From: Candidatus Chlamydia corallus
Lineage (GTDB): Bacteria > Chlamydiota > Chlamydiia > Chlamydiales > Chlamydiaceae
NCBI RefSeq assembly: GCF_002817655.1
Contig: NZ_NWQK01000001.1
Location: 1-64,000 of the forward strand
Length of the DNA stretch: 64,000 nucleotides
Reading direction: 5' to 3'
The position numbers and the translations under genes were made by a program. Positions 44,501 to 53,963 of the stretch are shown here, one piece after another; the first letter of the stretch is position 1; each line of letters starts with the position of its first letter. The notes under the pieces are model-generated. The model saw only the letters and a list, made by a program, of their open reading frames with translations, had not been told where the DNA came from and did no database searches.

Positions 44501-45457
44501 TCAATTGAGGGGGAAAAAGCCTAACTCACCTAAAATCTCTTGTTTATTTTCACTATTGAATTCTATACCATAACGGTTAACCCACAAAGCACCAGAACAA
44601 GACCCTTTCAACGCAAATATTCTTCCTAAGGAAAATCCTAACTCTAAGATCCTATCAGAAAGACATGCTCCAGGTGAATATTTTTGAAGACCCTGCATAG
44701 CAAAGTAGATTTCATGCCAGATGGTTTTCTCTATTCCATATGTATTATGATCATATGTATACAGAAGTAGGGGGACACTGTTTTTTTCTAGATGAAGCGT
44801 ATTGCAGAAACATTCTAGGAAATGACGTGTTAAGAGTCTTTTGCTCAATAAACTCATCTGCTTACTATCTCTTCCTTCAATACCACGAATTTTTTCAATT
44901 AAAGCTCTCTCTTGTGGATGACCCGTGAAGTCTAGGTCTTCATATAGATGTAGTGTAGGCCAATTGACGGATTCTACATTTAAGTCTTCTAAGAGCAGCT
45001 CTATATTTATAGAGAAAGTAATTTTAGGAAGCTGCCCTTCGGGTGCTTCAATTTTTACCACTTGATATTTCCTAGGGAAGCCGTAGAATAAAGGAGATGC
45101 AGCTAAGGCAGCACTGCTAACTAATTTAGGGTTGGCAGCAAGGATAAGCTCTTCTTCTTTAGTCATCTCTATTGGTAGATAGAGGCATTTTCTATCAACT
45201 TTTATATCATATTTTTTGTGTAAAAAATAGTTTATAACGAAAGCAATTAAAATAACAGGGAAGAGAATAAAGGCAAGGATCCTTAAAATTTTTGCTGCCA
45301 TAGAAGTTAGGAGTTTTACTTCTTTAATTAAAATAAATCCCTCGGGGTCATAAGAAACAATTTTGGTAGTCCCGAAAAGATAGGAGTCTAGCCTCCTCAT
45401 CAGAGAAACTCCAAAAGTACTAGAAGAATAGTCTGCGTAACCGCGTATGTTGCTCAT
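44501..45457 (-). CDS. Long LDSYF-family protein (DUF648-like), 318 aa
   Basis: Full-length paralogue: 'LDSYLFGTTKIVSYDPEGF' near residue 22, hydrophobic block 'ILRILAFILFPVILIAFVINYFLHK', 'KCLYLPIEMTKEEELILAANP', and 'KITFSINIELLLEDLNVESV'. The start is placed at the ATG at 45457 (MSNIRGY...), because AAAGGAG lies 7 bases before it; a frame open to 45511 adds residues that paralogues lack. The C-terminal half is closest to the broken copy at 48770-49735 (shared 'LHLYEDLDFTGHPQE' type segment). Function unknown. Confidence 0.84.
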   Translation of the reverse strand: MSNIRGYADYSSSTFGVSLMRRLDSYLFGTTKIVSYDPEGFILIKEVKLLTSMAAKILRILAFILFPVILIAFVINYFLHKKYDIKVDRKCLYLPIEMTKEEELILAANPKLVSSAALAASPLFYGFPRKYQVVKIEAPEGQLPKITFSINIELLLEDLNVESVNWPTLHLYEDLDFTGHPQERALIEKIRGIEGRDSKQMSLLSKRLLTRHFLECFCNTLHLEKNSVPLLLYTYDHNTYGIEKTIWHEIYFAMQGLQKYSPGACLSDRILELGFSLGRIFALKGSCSGALWVNRYGIEFNSENKQEILGELGFFPLN

Positions 45458-45738
45458 AAAAACTCCTTTGTCACCTGTTAAAGACAGCACATGGGAATAA
45501 AAGTTTAACACAAATGTCTTTTAATCAAAACTTTAATGATAGTTTTTTCTAATTAAGGAGCATTGGGATCATAGGCATATCTCCAACTAAAGAATAAATA
45601 TTTGAAGATAGTTTGAACCAAATTGGAATGATTTATAAATAATTCTTATTATAAAACAACCTAATAGAAATTTATAGAAAATTGAACTTGTTTTAATTAC
45701 AGCGATATCTCATACTATTTTGATGTAGTCATTAATAA

Positions 45739-45951
45739 ATATTGATTGTTCCTTTATTGATTGCTCTGATCTTCAAATGCGTAATCCGTTTGATCCTTCA
45801 CTATAAATATCATTTTGAGAAGGCATCTTCCGATCCAAAAAAGGTATCTCCCGATCCAAAATCATTGCAAAAAACAATTGATAATTTAGGGTCAAAAGCA
45901 GATCAACTCGCTGGTAGTTTAGGGTCAGCACTAGGAGGACTTTTTAACTAG
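45739..45951 (+). pseudogene. 5'-truncated short LDSYF-family copy
   Basis: From about 45739 the bases match the membrane segment of the first gene in the window (shared GATCTTCAAATG, then GTAATCCG). The encoded 'PLLIALIFKCVIRLILHYKYHFEK' is the family block. Everything before it, including the LDSYF motif, is absent. The frame then runs through two tandem 'VSPDPK'-like repeats to a Gly/Ala-rich end. A start codon (ATT or TTG) near 45742 could make a 69-residue peptide. A strong terminator follows. I treat it as a remnant. Confidence 0.7.
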
Positions 45952-45964
45952 AAAAACTCAATAT

Positions 45965-45991
45965 AAAAGGTGGTCTTAAGACCGCCTTTTT
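45965..45991 (+). terminator. Rho-independent terminator
   Basis: AAAAGGTGGTCTT and AAGACCGCCTTTT pair almost perfectly (one G-T pair) with hardly any loop, followed by T. It lies 14 bases after the stop of the truncated family copy, an indication that this was once a working transcription unit. Confidence 0.85.
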
Positions 45992-46104
45992 ATAATATTG
46001 ATAACTTCCAGTTGTAGTTATTCTGTTCAACGAATTTTCTCGACTAATTTTTCTTTAAAAACTACATTAGCATAGGTCAAGCATATAGAAGGTAGGAGCA
46101 CCCT

Positions 46105-46932
46105 TTGATTACAGGCGCGGTATTGAAAAAGCATGAACAGCGCACTATGTTTTCACTGACTCTACTTAATAACTTCACCACTTTTGGCATTTTACATACC
46201 CCCCTCCATTTTAATCCTCCTTATCCTACAGTTATACTTCTCCACGGTTTAGCTTCAGATAAAACAGGTTCAAAACGCTCCCACGTAAGTCTAGCTTATG
46301 AACTAACTCGGTTGGGTATAGCAGCTCTCAGAGTTGATCTTCTTGGTCACGGAGACTGTGAGGGTCGCCTTACTGACTTCTCTCTTGAAAATTATAAGCA
46401 GAACATTCGGGAGGTCATTGACTACTTTTATTCCCTGCCTCATCTAGATCCAGAAAAGCTTGCTATTTTTGGTTCTTCAATAGGAGGAACCCTTGCTCTC
46501 CTGGCTCTTCTTTCTTGTAAGAAAATCAAAGCCTTAGCTTTATGGGCACCTACAATTTCAGGCAAACTAATGTCTATGGAAGCAAAAAAAAATTCTCCCG
46601 AAGCTATCACAATTAATGAAAAAGGCGAGGTTACTTATGCTGGTCTTACTCTAAATTCCGATTTCTATTCGCAATTCCTAAAAATAGATATCCTTAAGGA
46701 GCTTGTTCCCTATGCTCGCAATCTCCCTAGAATTCTTTACATGCAGGGTGAGAAAGACTCTTTAGTTTCTATAAACCACCAAAAACTTTTTCTCCAAGCG
46801 TTTGGAAATAAAGACAAACAACTCACTATTCTTACGTATCCTGATGTCGATCATGCCTTTCCTCTTTCTGAATCTTCGGCCCTCTTAGATCTCACTCAAT
46901 GGTTAAAAAAAGAACTAACTTTTAGGGAATAA
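46105..46932 (+). CDS. Alpha/beta hydrolase (CT206-like)
   Basis: 275 residues with the hydrolase core: 'TVILLHGLASDKTGSKRS' (HG oxyanion motif near residue 48), 'ALRVDLLGHGDCEG', the nucleophile elbow 'GSSIGG' with Ser at about 125, 'LYMQGEKDSLV' holding the acid and 'DVDHAFP' holding the histidine near residue 252. The triad Ser-Asp-His therefore looks complete. It starts with TTG at 46105, six bases after AGGAG. The phosphofructokinase gene begins 3 bases after its stop, so the two are translated from one message. Substrate unknown; the family includes esterases and peptidases. The exported hydrolase at 53964 is a distant relative. Confidence 0.88.
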   Translation: MITGAVLKKHEQRTMFSLTLLNNFTTFGILHTPLHFNPPYPTVILLHGLASDKTGSKRSHVSLAYELTRLGIAALRVDLLGHGDCEGRLTDFSLENYKQNIREVIDYFYSLPHLDPEKLAIFGSSIGGTLALLALLSCKKIKALALWAPTISGKLMSMEAKKNSPEAITINEKGEVTYAGLTLNSDFYSQFLKIDILKELVPYARNLPRILYMQGEKDSLVSINHQKLFLQAFGNKDKQLTILTYPDVDHAFPLSESSALLDLTQWLKKELTFRE

Positions 46933-46935
46933 ACT

Positions 46936-48570
46936 GTGGAACTTCTCTCGTTAAATAAAAGTTATTTTGAAATCCAACGTCTTCGCTACCGCCCAGAGAC
47001 TCTCTCCCTGCTAGAGACTATACATTCACAGCATATCCAAGAATCCTGTTCTCCATCTTCTCCCCCCCCAGAATTACAAAAACACATTCCTAATCTATGT
47101 CAAATCCCCGAAGTTTCTATTTATACTCGAGAGGCAACTCCATCAAAACCATTAAAGATTGGGGTTTTGCTCTCAGGAGGACAAGCTCCTGGAGGACATA
47201 ATGTCGTTATCGGTCTTTTTGATGCTTTACGAGTATTCAATCCTAAAACTCGGTTATTTGGATTTATCAAAGGACCCTTAGGACTTACTCGTGGACTCTA
47301 TAAAGATCTAGATATTTCTGTAATCTATGACTACTATAACATGGGGGGATTCGATATGCTCTCCTCTAGTCGAGAAAAAATTAAAACTGAAGAACAAAAA
47401 AAAACCATCCTCAATACAGTAAAGAAACTAAAATTAGACGGGTTGCTCATTATAGGAGGAAATAATTCCAACACAGACACTGCAATGCTTGCGGAATATT
47501 TTCTTGCTCATAACTGCAAAACACCTGTAATTGGAGTTCCTAAAACTATAGACGGTGATCTCAAAAACTGCTGGATTGAAACCTCTTTGGGCTTTCATAC
47601 TTCTTGTCGCACGTACTCAGAAATAATTGGAAATCTTGCTAAAGACGCTCTTTCTGCAAAAAAATATCACCACTTCATCCGTCTCATGGGACAACAAGCC
47701 TCCTATACCACTTTAGAATGCGGATTGCAGACACTTCCTAATATAGCCTTAATTAGCGAGCATATCGCTACTAGAAACATCTCTTTAAAGAAACTTAGCA
47801 AACATCTTGCTTTAGGTTTGGTACACCGCTATCGATCGGGTAAAAACTATAGTACTGTGTTAATTCCAGAGGGGCTTATCGAGCATATTTTCGATACACG
47901 CAAGCTTATAGATGAACTGAACGTTTTGCTCGCTAACGGAGATTCTGCTATTGAGAAAATTATTACTAGGCTCTCCCCAGAAGCCTTAAAAACTTTTCAT
48001 TCCCTTCCTCAAGACATTGCAAACCAACTTCTTTTGGCTCGCGATTCTTACGGAAATGTTAGAGTTTCAAAAATTGCTACGGAAGAGCTTCTTGCGATAA
48101 TCGTAAAGAAAGAAATTGAAAAGATAGAACCCCAGATGGAATTTCATTCCGTATCGCATTTTTTTGGTTATGAAGCAAGAGCTGGATTCCCATCCAATTT
48201 CGATTGTAATTATGGAATAGCTTTAGGAATTATTTCTGCATTATTTCTGGTGCGACAAAAGACTGGATATATGATTACAATAAATAATCTTGCTCAAGCT
48301 TATACTGAATGGCGGGGAGGAGCCACTCCCCTGTATAAGATGATGCACATAGAAAATCGTTGTGGGACGGAAACTTCGGTTATTAAAACAGACTCGGTAG
48401 ACCCGAAATCACCTGCTGTTCAATATTTACTTCAACAAAGCGATTCTTGTTTGGTTAAAGATTTGTATCGTTTTCCAGGTCCTTTGCAGTACTTTGGAAA
48501 AGAGGAACTCATAGATCAGAGACCCTTAACCTTAATCTGGGAAAATCAAGCCCACTCACCTCCATTCTAA
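46936..48570 (+). CDS. pfkA: Pyrophosphate-type phosphofructokinase
   Basis: Phosphorylates fructose-6-phosphate in glycolysis. The 544-residue length and N-terminal extension fit the long PPi-dependent class found in plants, spirochaetes and chlamydiae. Motifs: 'GVLLSGGQAPGGHN' near residue 76, 'GGNNSNTDT' near 173 (the first Asp of the usual GGDD/GGDG is Asn here), and catalytic 'PKTIDGDLKN' near 201. The 'MGQQASYTTLECGLQ' segment is the substrate-binding 'MGRxA' region. It starts with GTG at 46936. A run of eight C at 47062-47069 lies in the early coding region. I recall two such genes in chlamydiae; which phosphate donor this copy uses is not proven. Confidence 0.88.
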   Translation: MELLSLNKSYFEIQRLRYRPETLSLLETIHSQHIQESCSPSSPPPELQKHIPNLCQIPEVSIYTREATPSKPLKIGVLLSGGQAPGGHNVVIGLFDALRVFNPKTRLFGFIKGPLGLTRGLYKDLDISVIYDYYNMGGFDMLSSSREKIKTEEQKKTILNTVKKLKLDGLLIIGGNNSNTDTAMLAEYFLAHNCKTPVIGVPKTIDGDLKNCWIETSLGFHTSCRTYSEIIGNLAKDALSAKKYHHFIRLMGQQASYTTLECGLQTLPNIALISEHIATRNISLKKLSKHLALGLVHRYRSGKNYSTVLIPEGLIEHIFDTRKLIDELNVLLANGDSAIEKIITRLSPEALKTFHSLPQDIANQLLLARDSYGNVRVSKIATEELLAIIVKKEIEKIEPQMEFHSVSHFFGYEARAGFPSNFDCNYGIALGIISALFLVRQKTGYMITINNLAQAYTEWRGGATPLYKMMHIENRCGTETSVIKTDSVDPKSPAVQYLLQQSDSCLVKDLYRFPGPLQYFGKEELIDQRPLTLIWENQAHSPPF

Positions 48571-48769
48571 CAACAAGCCCACTATGAGAGTGTTCCAGGC
48601 TTAATGCAAAGGAATCGATCCCTAATGATTTTATCCTTAGTTTTTTTGTTAAGATTTCTTTATTTTTATAAACTATATTTAGAAAAATTAAAATTCTTCT
48701 ACTATTGTTGAAAATAAATGCTATTCTAAACTAGAATAATTAAGTTAAAAAATCTTATCTTTGAGCAAA

Positions 48770-49735
48770 ATGAGTTTTTTCTCTTCCCAAGTTTGTCCTA
48801 ACTGGCAAGTTTCTCATGAAGAGTTTAGACTCTTATTTTCTTCTTGATGCCCGAATTATTTCCACGTCACCCTATGGACTTAATCTAGCTAAGGAAGAAC
48901 ATGGAATACTTACTACAGCAGTAAAGATTTTAAAGATCCTCTCCTTTATCCTCCTGTTCCCTATTTTTTAATCGCTTTAACATTAAGGTACTTCTTAAAT
49001 CAAAAATTTTATCAAGAAACCAAGAAAAACTACGTCTATCTACCAACAGATATGACCAGAGAAGAAGAGCTTATCCTTGCTGCCAACCCCAAATTAGTTC
49101 AAGCCGCCGCCGAAGCTGCTTTTCCAGTTCTCGGTCTTCCTAAAAAATATTATAGTATAAAAGTTGAAACTCTCGAAGGGGTGTCTCCTAAAATTACTAT
49201 CTCTGCAAATATGCAACTACTCTTACAAGACCTAGATATCGAATCGATTAATTGGCCTAAACTACATTTACATAAAGACCTAGACTTCACGGGTCATCCA
49301 GAAGAGAAAGCTCTAATTGAGCAAATTCGCGATATTGAAAAAAATAATACCACTGAGTTTTTCTGTTCTAAAAGCAAGAAACTCCTAACACTTCATTTCC
49401 TGAAATGTCTCTTTGAAAATCCTGAGTCAAACAATATAACCCTGGACTTTACATATGATGAAAGTACATATGGAAAAAATCAAACGATGTGGTATCAAAT
49501 CTACTTCTGTATAAAGAGTTGTTGTATAATTCAGTCCTCCTCCTTCGAAGAACCTGGAGACGCTCTCTACTGTAATGGGCTTTTAAAAAAGTTGGGATTT
49601 TCCCTTGGAAGACTGACGTTGTCATCAGGTGTTGGTCCAAGCTCCTTCTCCCTTCAATGGGATCCATTAAGGAAAAGAAGTCTAGAAACGCTTGGCTTTT
49701 TTCCTCGTTGCTCCTACAAAAAAGAAGAAAAATAG
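48770..49735 (+). pseudogene. Frameshifted long LDSYF-family gene
   Basis: Starts with 'MSFFSSQVCPNWQVSH', parallel to the start of the gene at 38251. A frameshift near 48815 moves the reading to '...KSLDSYFLLDARIISTSPYG' and 'AVKILKILSFIL'. A second near 48955 moves it to 'LIALTLRYFLNQKFY', 'MTREEELILAANPKL' and the intact C-terminal half (open 49052-49735). Two lesions inside the most conserved region mean no full protein is made. The last 227 residues are undamaged, so the loss looks recent; a start at 49052 could in principle still make the soluble half. Confidence 0.82.
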
Positions 49736-49819
49736 AATTTGTGGAATGGATTAGCTAAGAAAACATTTTTAGAAGTATCTGCTTAGAAAAATAGTAACCT
49801 AATAATCTTATAGCAAAGA

Positions 49820-49893
49820 TAGCGGTAGTCGGATTTGAACCAACGACACGCAGATTATGATTCTGCTGCTCTAACCACCTGAGCTATACCGCC
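49820..49893 (-). tRNA. tRNA with CAU anticodon (probably elongator Met)
   Basis: On the minus strand a 74-nt cloverleaf: acceptor GGCGGTA with TACCGCT, D arm GCTC...GAGC, anticodon stem GCAGA/TCTGC with loop ATCATAA (anticodon CAT), T arm GTTGG/CCGAC with TTCAAAT, discriminator A. The CCA end is not encoded. CAU also occurs in tRNA-Ile2 where C34 becomes lysidine. The acceptor start GGCGG with a G-U end resembles elongator Met of other bacteria, but I cannot exclude Ile2. Confidence 0.92.
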
Positions 49894-49909
49894 ATGCAAA
49901 AATGGTAAT

Positions 49910-49982
49910 TAGCGGGAGAAGGATTCGAACCTCCGACCTTTGGGTTATGAGCCCAACGAGATGACCTCTACTCTATCCCGCG
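49910..49982 (-). tRNA. Initiator tRNA-fMet (CAU)
   Basis: On the minus strand a 73-nt cloverleaf with acceptor CGCGGGA/TCCCGCT. Base 1 is unpaired (C1-U72), as expected of initiators. The anticodon stem has three consecutive G-C pairs (TTGGG/CCCAA) around CTCATAA, the other initiator hallmark. T arm GGAGG/CCTTC contains a G-T pair. CCA is not encoded. It is 16 bases upstream (in transcription) of the other CAU tRNA, so both are probably processed from one transcript. Confidence 0.94.
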
Positions 49983-50005
49983 ATATGCCAATAAATTTAT
50001 CAAAC

Positions 50006-51316
50006 TTAACTATTTTTGTACAAGGGAATATAATGTTTTAATGCTCTCCATGTGCAATCAAAGGCTGCTCCTTCTGCTTCTATAAAAGCTTTTCCTTTCT
50101 GTACATAGGCCTCGCGAACTTCTGAATTATTTATTAAGAAAGAAACAGTATCAATTAGAGGCTCAGTTCCGTCTAAACAAAGTCCTGCACCAGAAAGAAG
50201 TAGACGTTGCGCAAGTTCTGATTGCGATGTAATATACGGACCAAAGATTAAAGGGACTTCACTTTGGAGAGGTTCCAATAAATTATGTCCTCCGATTTTA
50301 GGATCGAATGTGCCTCCAACAAAAGCTAAATCACCAGCAAGATAAAGTTGTTTCAATAAGCCAATCTTATCAACAACAACAACGGGAACAGAAGAAAAAT
50401 TGGCACCACGGCTCCATAATCCATAAGGAATACGAAACCGATTTAAAGATTCTTCAACATCCTTGATCTTTTCAACATGTCTAGGCACCCATAAAACAAA
50501 GACCCCCTCTTTTATCAATTTCTGCACCGCAGGAAGCCATTTTTCTGCATCACTTGTATGCATAGAGCCTAAGACTACCAATCTTGAGTCTCGGAGCAAG
50601 CCCAAGCGATCTCTCCAAGTTTCTCTTTCTACATCAAGCCCAGTCTGTGCTTTTAAATAGGTCTTGATATTTCCCGTAACCTGCAACTTACTTTCAGGTA
50701 TCCCTAAAGAAAGAAAACGTTGTTTTTGGACTTCGTCCTGCAATAAAAATCCATCTACTGGAGAAAAGTAGTTTCTACCTAGACGCTTTAAAAATTTAAA
50801 ACGCTTGGAAGAATCAATAGAAATTTTACCGTTGATGACTACAGCAGTCGCTCCTATACGCTTTGCTTCCTCAATAAAATTTAACCAGCAGTCCCCTTCA
50901 GAAAAGACGACAAGAGAAGGGCGCAGTTTACGGACAACAGACTTGATAATTATGCTAAAATCGAGAGGCAGTATCGAAACGGTGACTCCCATAGGAGTAA
51001 ATACTTGTCTTGCAACTTGCTCTCCAAGTTCTGTACATGACGTCACTAAACAACGCCAACCAGGAAATTCTTCAAAAAACTTTTTAATTACAGGTAAGAG
51101 CAAACGAACTTCACCAACGGATGCTCCATGAAACCATACCAAAGGACCTTCTCCAGGAACATGCGGCTTTTTTATACCGAAACGAATCGCCAAAAACTTC
51201 TTATATTTGCCATAAACTAACATCTTATAAAGAATTTTAGGCAGGGCAACTACAAATGCGCAAACTAAAGCAATATTATAGAAGCACTTAAAAATACGAT
51301 TACTTTGTAGCATCAT
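50006..51316 (-). CDS. waaA: Kdo transferase WaaA (GseA)
   Basis: Adds 3-deoxy-manno-octulosonic acid to lipid A; in chlamydia one enzyme adds three or more residues and so builds the genus-specific LPS epitope. The 436-residue protein has an N-terminal membrane-binding segment, 'PLVWFHGASVGEVRLLLPVI' with the conserved acidic residue, 'SEGDCWLNFIEEAKR', and the C-terminal 'FVGGTFDPKIGGHNLLEPLQ' motif that binds CMP-Kdo. It begins in an ATGA overlap with leuS. The two tRNAs follow 23 bases after its stop on the same strand. Confidence 0.93.
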   Translation of the reverse strand: MMLQSNRIFKCFYNIALVCAFVVALPKILYKMLVYGKYKKFLAIRFGIKKPHVPGEGPLVWFHGASVGEVRLLLPVIKKFFEEFPGWRCLVTSCTELGEQVARQVFTPMGVTVSILPLDFSIIIKSVVRKLRPSLVVFSEGDCWLNFIEEAKRIGATAVVINGKISIDSSKRFKFLKRLGRNYFSPVDGFLLQDEVQKQRFLSLGIPESKLQVTGNIKTYLKAQTGLDVERETWRDRLGLLRDSRLVVLGSMHTSDAEKWLPAVQKLIKEGVFVLWVPRHVEKIKDVEESLNRFRIPYGLWSRGANFSSVPVVVVDKIGLLKQLYLAGDLAFVGGTFDPKIGGHNLLEPLQSEVPLIFGPYITSQSELAQRLLLSGAGLCLDGTEPLIDTVSFLINNSEVREAYVQKGKAFIEAEGAAFDCTWRALKHYIPLYKNS

Positions 51317-53775
51317 AAGACAAAATTCACTAGTTTATTAGGAACATAAATTTCTTTTCGTATTTGACTATTCTTTAGATACTTTGCAACTAAGTCTCTA
51401 GACAGGGCTAAAATCTTCTCTTTAGGAGCTTCTTTTGCAATCTCGAGACGTCCTCGCAACTTCCCATTAACCTGAACAATAAAAACCACTGTTTCAGCAA
51501 CTAAGTAATTTTCGTCTATTTGAGGCCATTCTGCTTGATTAATCCCAGGAGGATTCCCTAAGAACACCCACAACTCCTCGCTGATATGTGGAGCTATCGG
51601 CTCCAACACACGAACAGCCATCGACAAAGCACCTTTAGAATAGACCGAAAGCTTTGAAAAGTCGTTTAGAAATTCCATAAATGAAGACGGTATAGTATTT
51701 AAAGACATTTTTTCAATATGTTCTGTAATCTGAAACACTAATTTATGAGCAAGAACTAGCCCCTCACGGTCTTCTATATCTTGAACATCCGACGAAGTAA
51801 CCAAATCATAAAAACGATTTAGGAAACGACGACATCCCCCAACACCTTCATTGGACCAGATTTTATTTTTACCCAAAGGTCCTGAAAACATTGCATACAT
51901 ACGTAAGGCATCTGCACCATACTCTTCAATCAAAACCTGAGGGTCAACACCATTGAGTTTGGATTTAGACATTTTCTCTTGCCGCACTTCGACAATCTCT
52001 CCAGAAGTTGAGACCCACTGTCCATTTTCTTCCCTTACCTCTTCTAAACTTAGGTATCCTTTACCAGGAATTCGATATGAGGACGCAAGCACGAGTCCTT
52101 GGTTAATAAGTTTCTTAAAAGGCTCTGGTGTTGAGACAAGACCGGCATCATAAAAGACGCGATGCCAAAATCTAGAGTAAAGGAGATGGAGAACCGCGTG
52201 TTCTGCACCTCCAATGTAAAGATCTACTGGCATCCAATATTTTTCCTTTTCCTTACTCCAGGGAACCTGAGAATTATGCGCATCACAAAAACGGAGATAA
52301 TACCAGCAAGATCCTGCCCATTGTGGCATAGTATAGGTCTCTCTATAGCCTGGTCTGCCTGTCTTCTTATCCTGGACATCCACCCAATCTCGAGCTTTTG
52401 CTAAGGGACCCTGACCGAATCCTTCAGGACGATAGTCATCAATATCGGGAGGGAGGAGAGGCAACTCATCATCTTCTAAAGGACGGTGGGTACCATCCTG
52501 AAAATGAATGATAGGGATAGGCTCTCCCCAGTATCTCTGTCTAGAAAAGAGCCAATCTCGCAGCTTGTACATAGTTTTAGCTCTTACGAGAGAACATTTC
52601 TTTAGGTATTCTAGTGCGTAATCTTTAGCTTCCTTACCAGACAAACCATTTAGACAAAATTCGTTATGATTACTATTAATACAAATACCGTTAACATCAA
52701 TAACCTGATGAATGGGAAGAGAAAACTCTTCTGCAAATGCTCGATCTCTCTCGTCATGAGCTGGAACTCCCATCACAATTCCTGTTCCATATCCTAAGAC
52801 AACATAATCTGAAATCCAAACAGGTAAAAGTTTTCCTGTAATAGGATGCTGCACATAGTTTCCTGTAAAGACCCCTGTTTTTACCTTAACAGAGCTAATA
52901 CGATCTCGTTCACTTTTCCTGAGGCTCTCTTGGACATAAGTTGCGACTTCCTCTCTTTGTTCTTCGCTTACTATAAAATCTAGATCTGGATGCTCTGGAG
53001 CAATGACTAGGAAGCTCACGCCTAATAAAGTGTCTAAATGGGTAGTAAAAGCTTCTAAACTTCCTTCTTTCGTTAAATTAAATGTTACGAGAGCACCTTC
53101 TGATTTGCCTATCCAATTTTTCTGTAACTGCTTAATATTTTCAGGCCAATCAAGCTCATCAAGCCCTTCTAATAACTTGTCAGCGTATGCTGTGATCTTA
53201 AGGATCCACTGACGAAGCATTCTCCGTTCTACAGGATATCCTCCTTCTATAGAAAATTCATTTTCAACTTCTTCATTGGATAAAACGGTACCAAGTTCTG
53301 GGCAGTAGTTTACTGCCATGTCTGCCATATAAGCTAGTCCTTGATCATAAAGAAAAAGAAAAAGTTTCTGGGTCCAACGATAGTAGTCAGGATCACTAGT
53401 AGCAAATTCTCGTTCTTCATCATAGGAAAATCCCATAGCAGAAAGCTGTTTTTTAAAATTAGCGATATTCTTCTGGGTCGTCACTTTAGGGTGCGTCCCT
53501 GTCCGAATCGCATATTGTTCTGCTGGCAAACCAAAGCTATCCCAGCCCATAGGATGAAGAACTGCAAATCCCCGAGCTCTTTTATATCTCGCCACAATAT
53601 CTGTAGCCGTATAACCAATAAGATGGCCTACATGCAAACCTGCTCCTGAAGGATATGGGAACATATCTAAAACATAATATTTTATCTTATCTTTGCATTC
53701 GTTTGCTTGAAAGCTCTGGTGCTCTTTCCAAAATTTTTGCCATTTTTTTTCTATTAAGCAGGGGTCATATCGCAT
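51313..53775 (-). CDS. leuS: Leucyl-tRNA synthetase
   Basis: Class I synthetase charging tRNA-Leu. The 820-residue protein is complete: the HIGH motif appears as 'HVGH' in 'PYPSGAGLHVGHLIGY' near residue 50, 'HPMGWDSFGLPAEQYA' follows, and the editing domain includes the Thr-rich strand and 'VMGVPAHDERD'. 'LYIGGAEHAVLHLLYSRFW' is typical of bacterial LeuRS, and KMSKS is present in 'EKMSKSKLNGVDP' near residue 605. The C-terminal anticodon domain ends with 'VFIVQVNGKLRGRLEI'. Overlaps waaA by four bases. Confidence 0.96.
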   Translation of the reverse strand: MRYDPCLIEKKWQKFWKEHQSFQANECKDKIKYYVLDMFPYPSGAGLHVGHLIGYTATDIVARYKRARGFAVLHPMGWDSFGLPAEQYAIRTGTHPKVTTQKNIANFKKQLSAMGFSYDEEREFATSDPDYYRWTQKLFLFLYDQGLAYMADMAVNYCPELGTVLSNEEVENEFSIEGGYPVERRMLRQWILKITAYADKLLEGLDELDWPENIKQLQKNWIGKSEGALVTFNLTKEGSLEAFTTHLDTLLGVSFLVIAPEHPDLDFIVSEEQREEVATYVQESLRKSERDRISSVKVKTGVFTGNYVQHPITGKLLPVWISDYVVLGYGTGIVMGVPAHDERDRAFAEEFSLPIHQVIDVNGICINSNHNEFCLNGLSGKEAKDYALEYLKKCSLVRAKTMYKLRDWLFSRQRYWGEPIPIIHFQDGTHRPLEDDELPLLPPDIDDYRPEGFGQGPLAKARDWVDVQDKKTGRPGYRETYTMPQWAGSCWYYLRFCDAHNSQVPWSKEKEKYWMPVDLYIGGAEHAVLHLLYSRFWHRVFYDAGLVSTPEPFKKLINQGLVLASSYRIPGKGYLSLEEVREENGQWVSTSGEIVEVRQEKMSKSKLNGVDPQVLIEEYGADALRMYAMFSGPLGKNKIWSNEGVGGCRRFLNRFYDLVTSSDVQDIEDREGLVLAHKLVFQITEHIEKMSLNTIPSSFMEFLNDFSKLSVYSKGALSMAVRVLEPIAPHISEELWVFLGNPPGINQAEWPQIDENYLVAETVVFIVQVNGKLRGRLEIAKEAPKEKILALSRDLVAKYLKNSQIRKEIYVPNKLVNFVL

Positions 53776-53898
53776 AAGAGGCTCAAAAATCTTATATATA
53801 CATATAAATTAAAAAGGTTTAGTGTACGTTTCCTTAAAGGAAAAAACAAGAGTCTTGTCTATTTTTCCATTAGATCTTCGATTAGATCCTCCACGACA

Positions 53899-53928
53899 TT
53901 GACAAAAACACAAGCTCCCCTCTACTCT
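53899..53928 (+). promoter_or_regulatory. Candidate promoter of the exported hydrolase
   Basis: A perfect TTGACA (53899-53904) is followed after 18 bases by TACTCT, a weak -10. The ATG lies about 36 bases further on. Confidence 0.4.
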
Positions 53929-53963
53929 AGTCTAGATGTGTTGTTTTTTAATTAATTAATAAG

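Noticed and set aside
49820-49893. Assignment of this CAU tRNA as tRNA-Ile2
   Set aside because: Possible, as lysidine-modified tRNA-Ile also reads CAU in the gene, but the acceptor stem looks more like elongator Met; left as probable Met.
50805-51131. 108-codon plus-strand frame opposite waaA
   Set aside because: Antisense to the catalytic core of waaA and without start signals.
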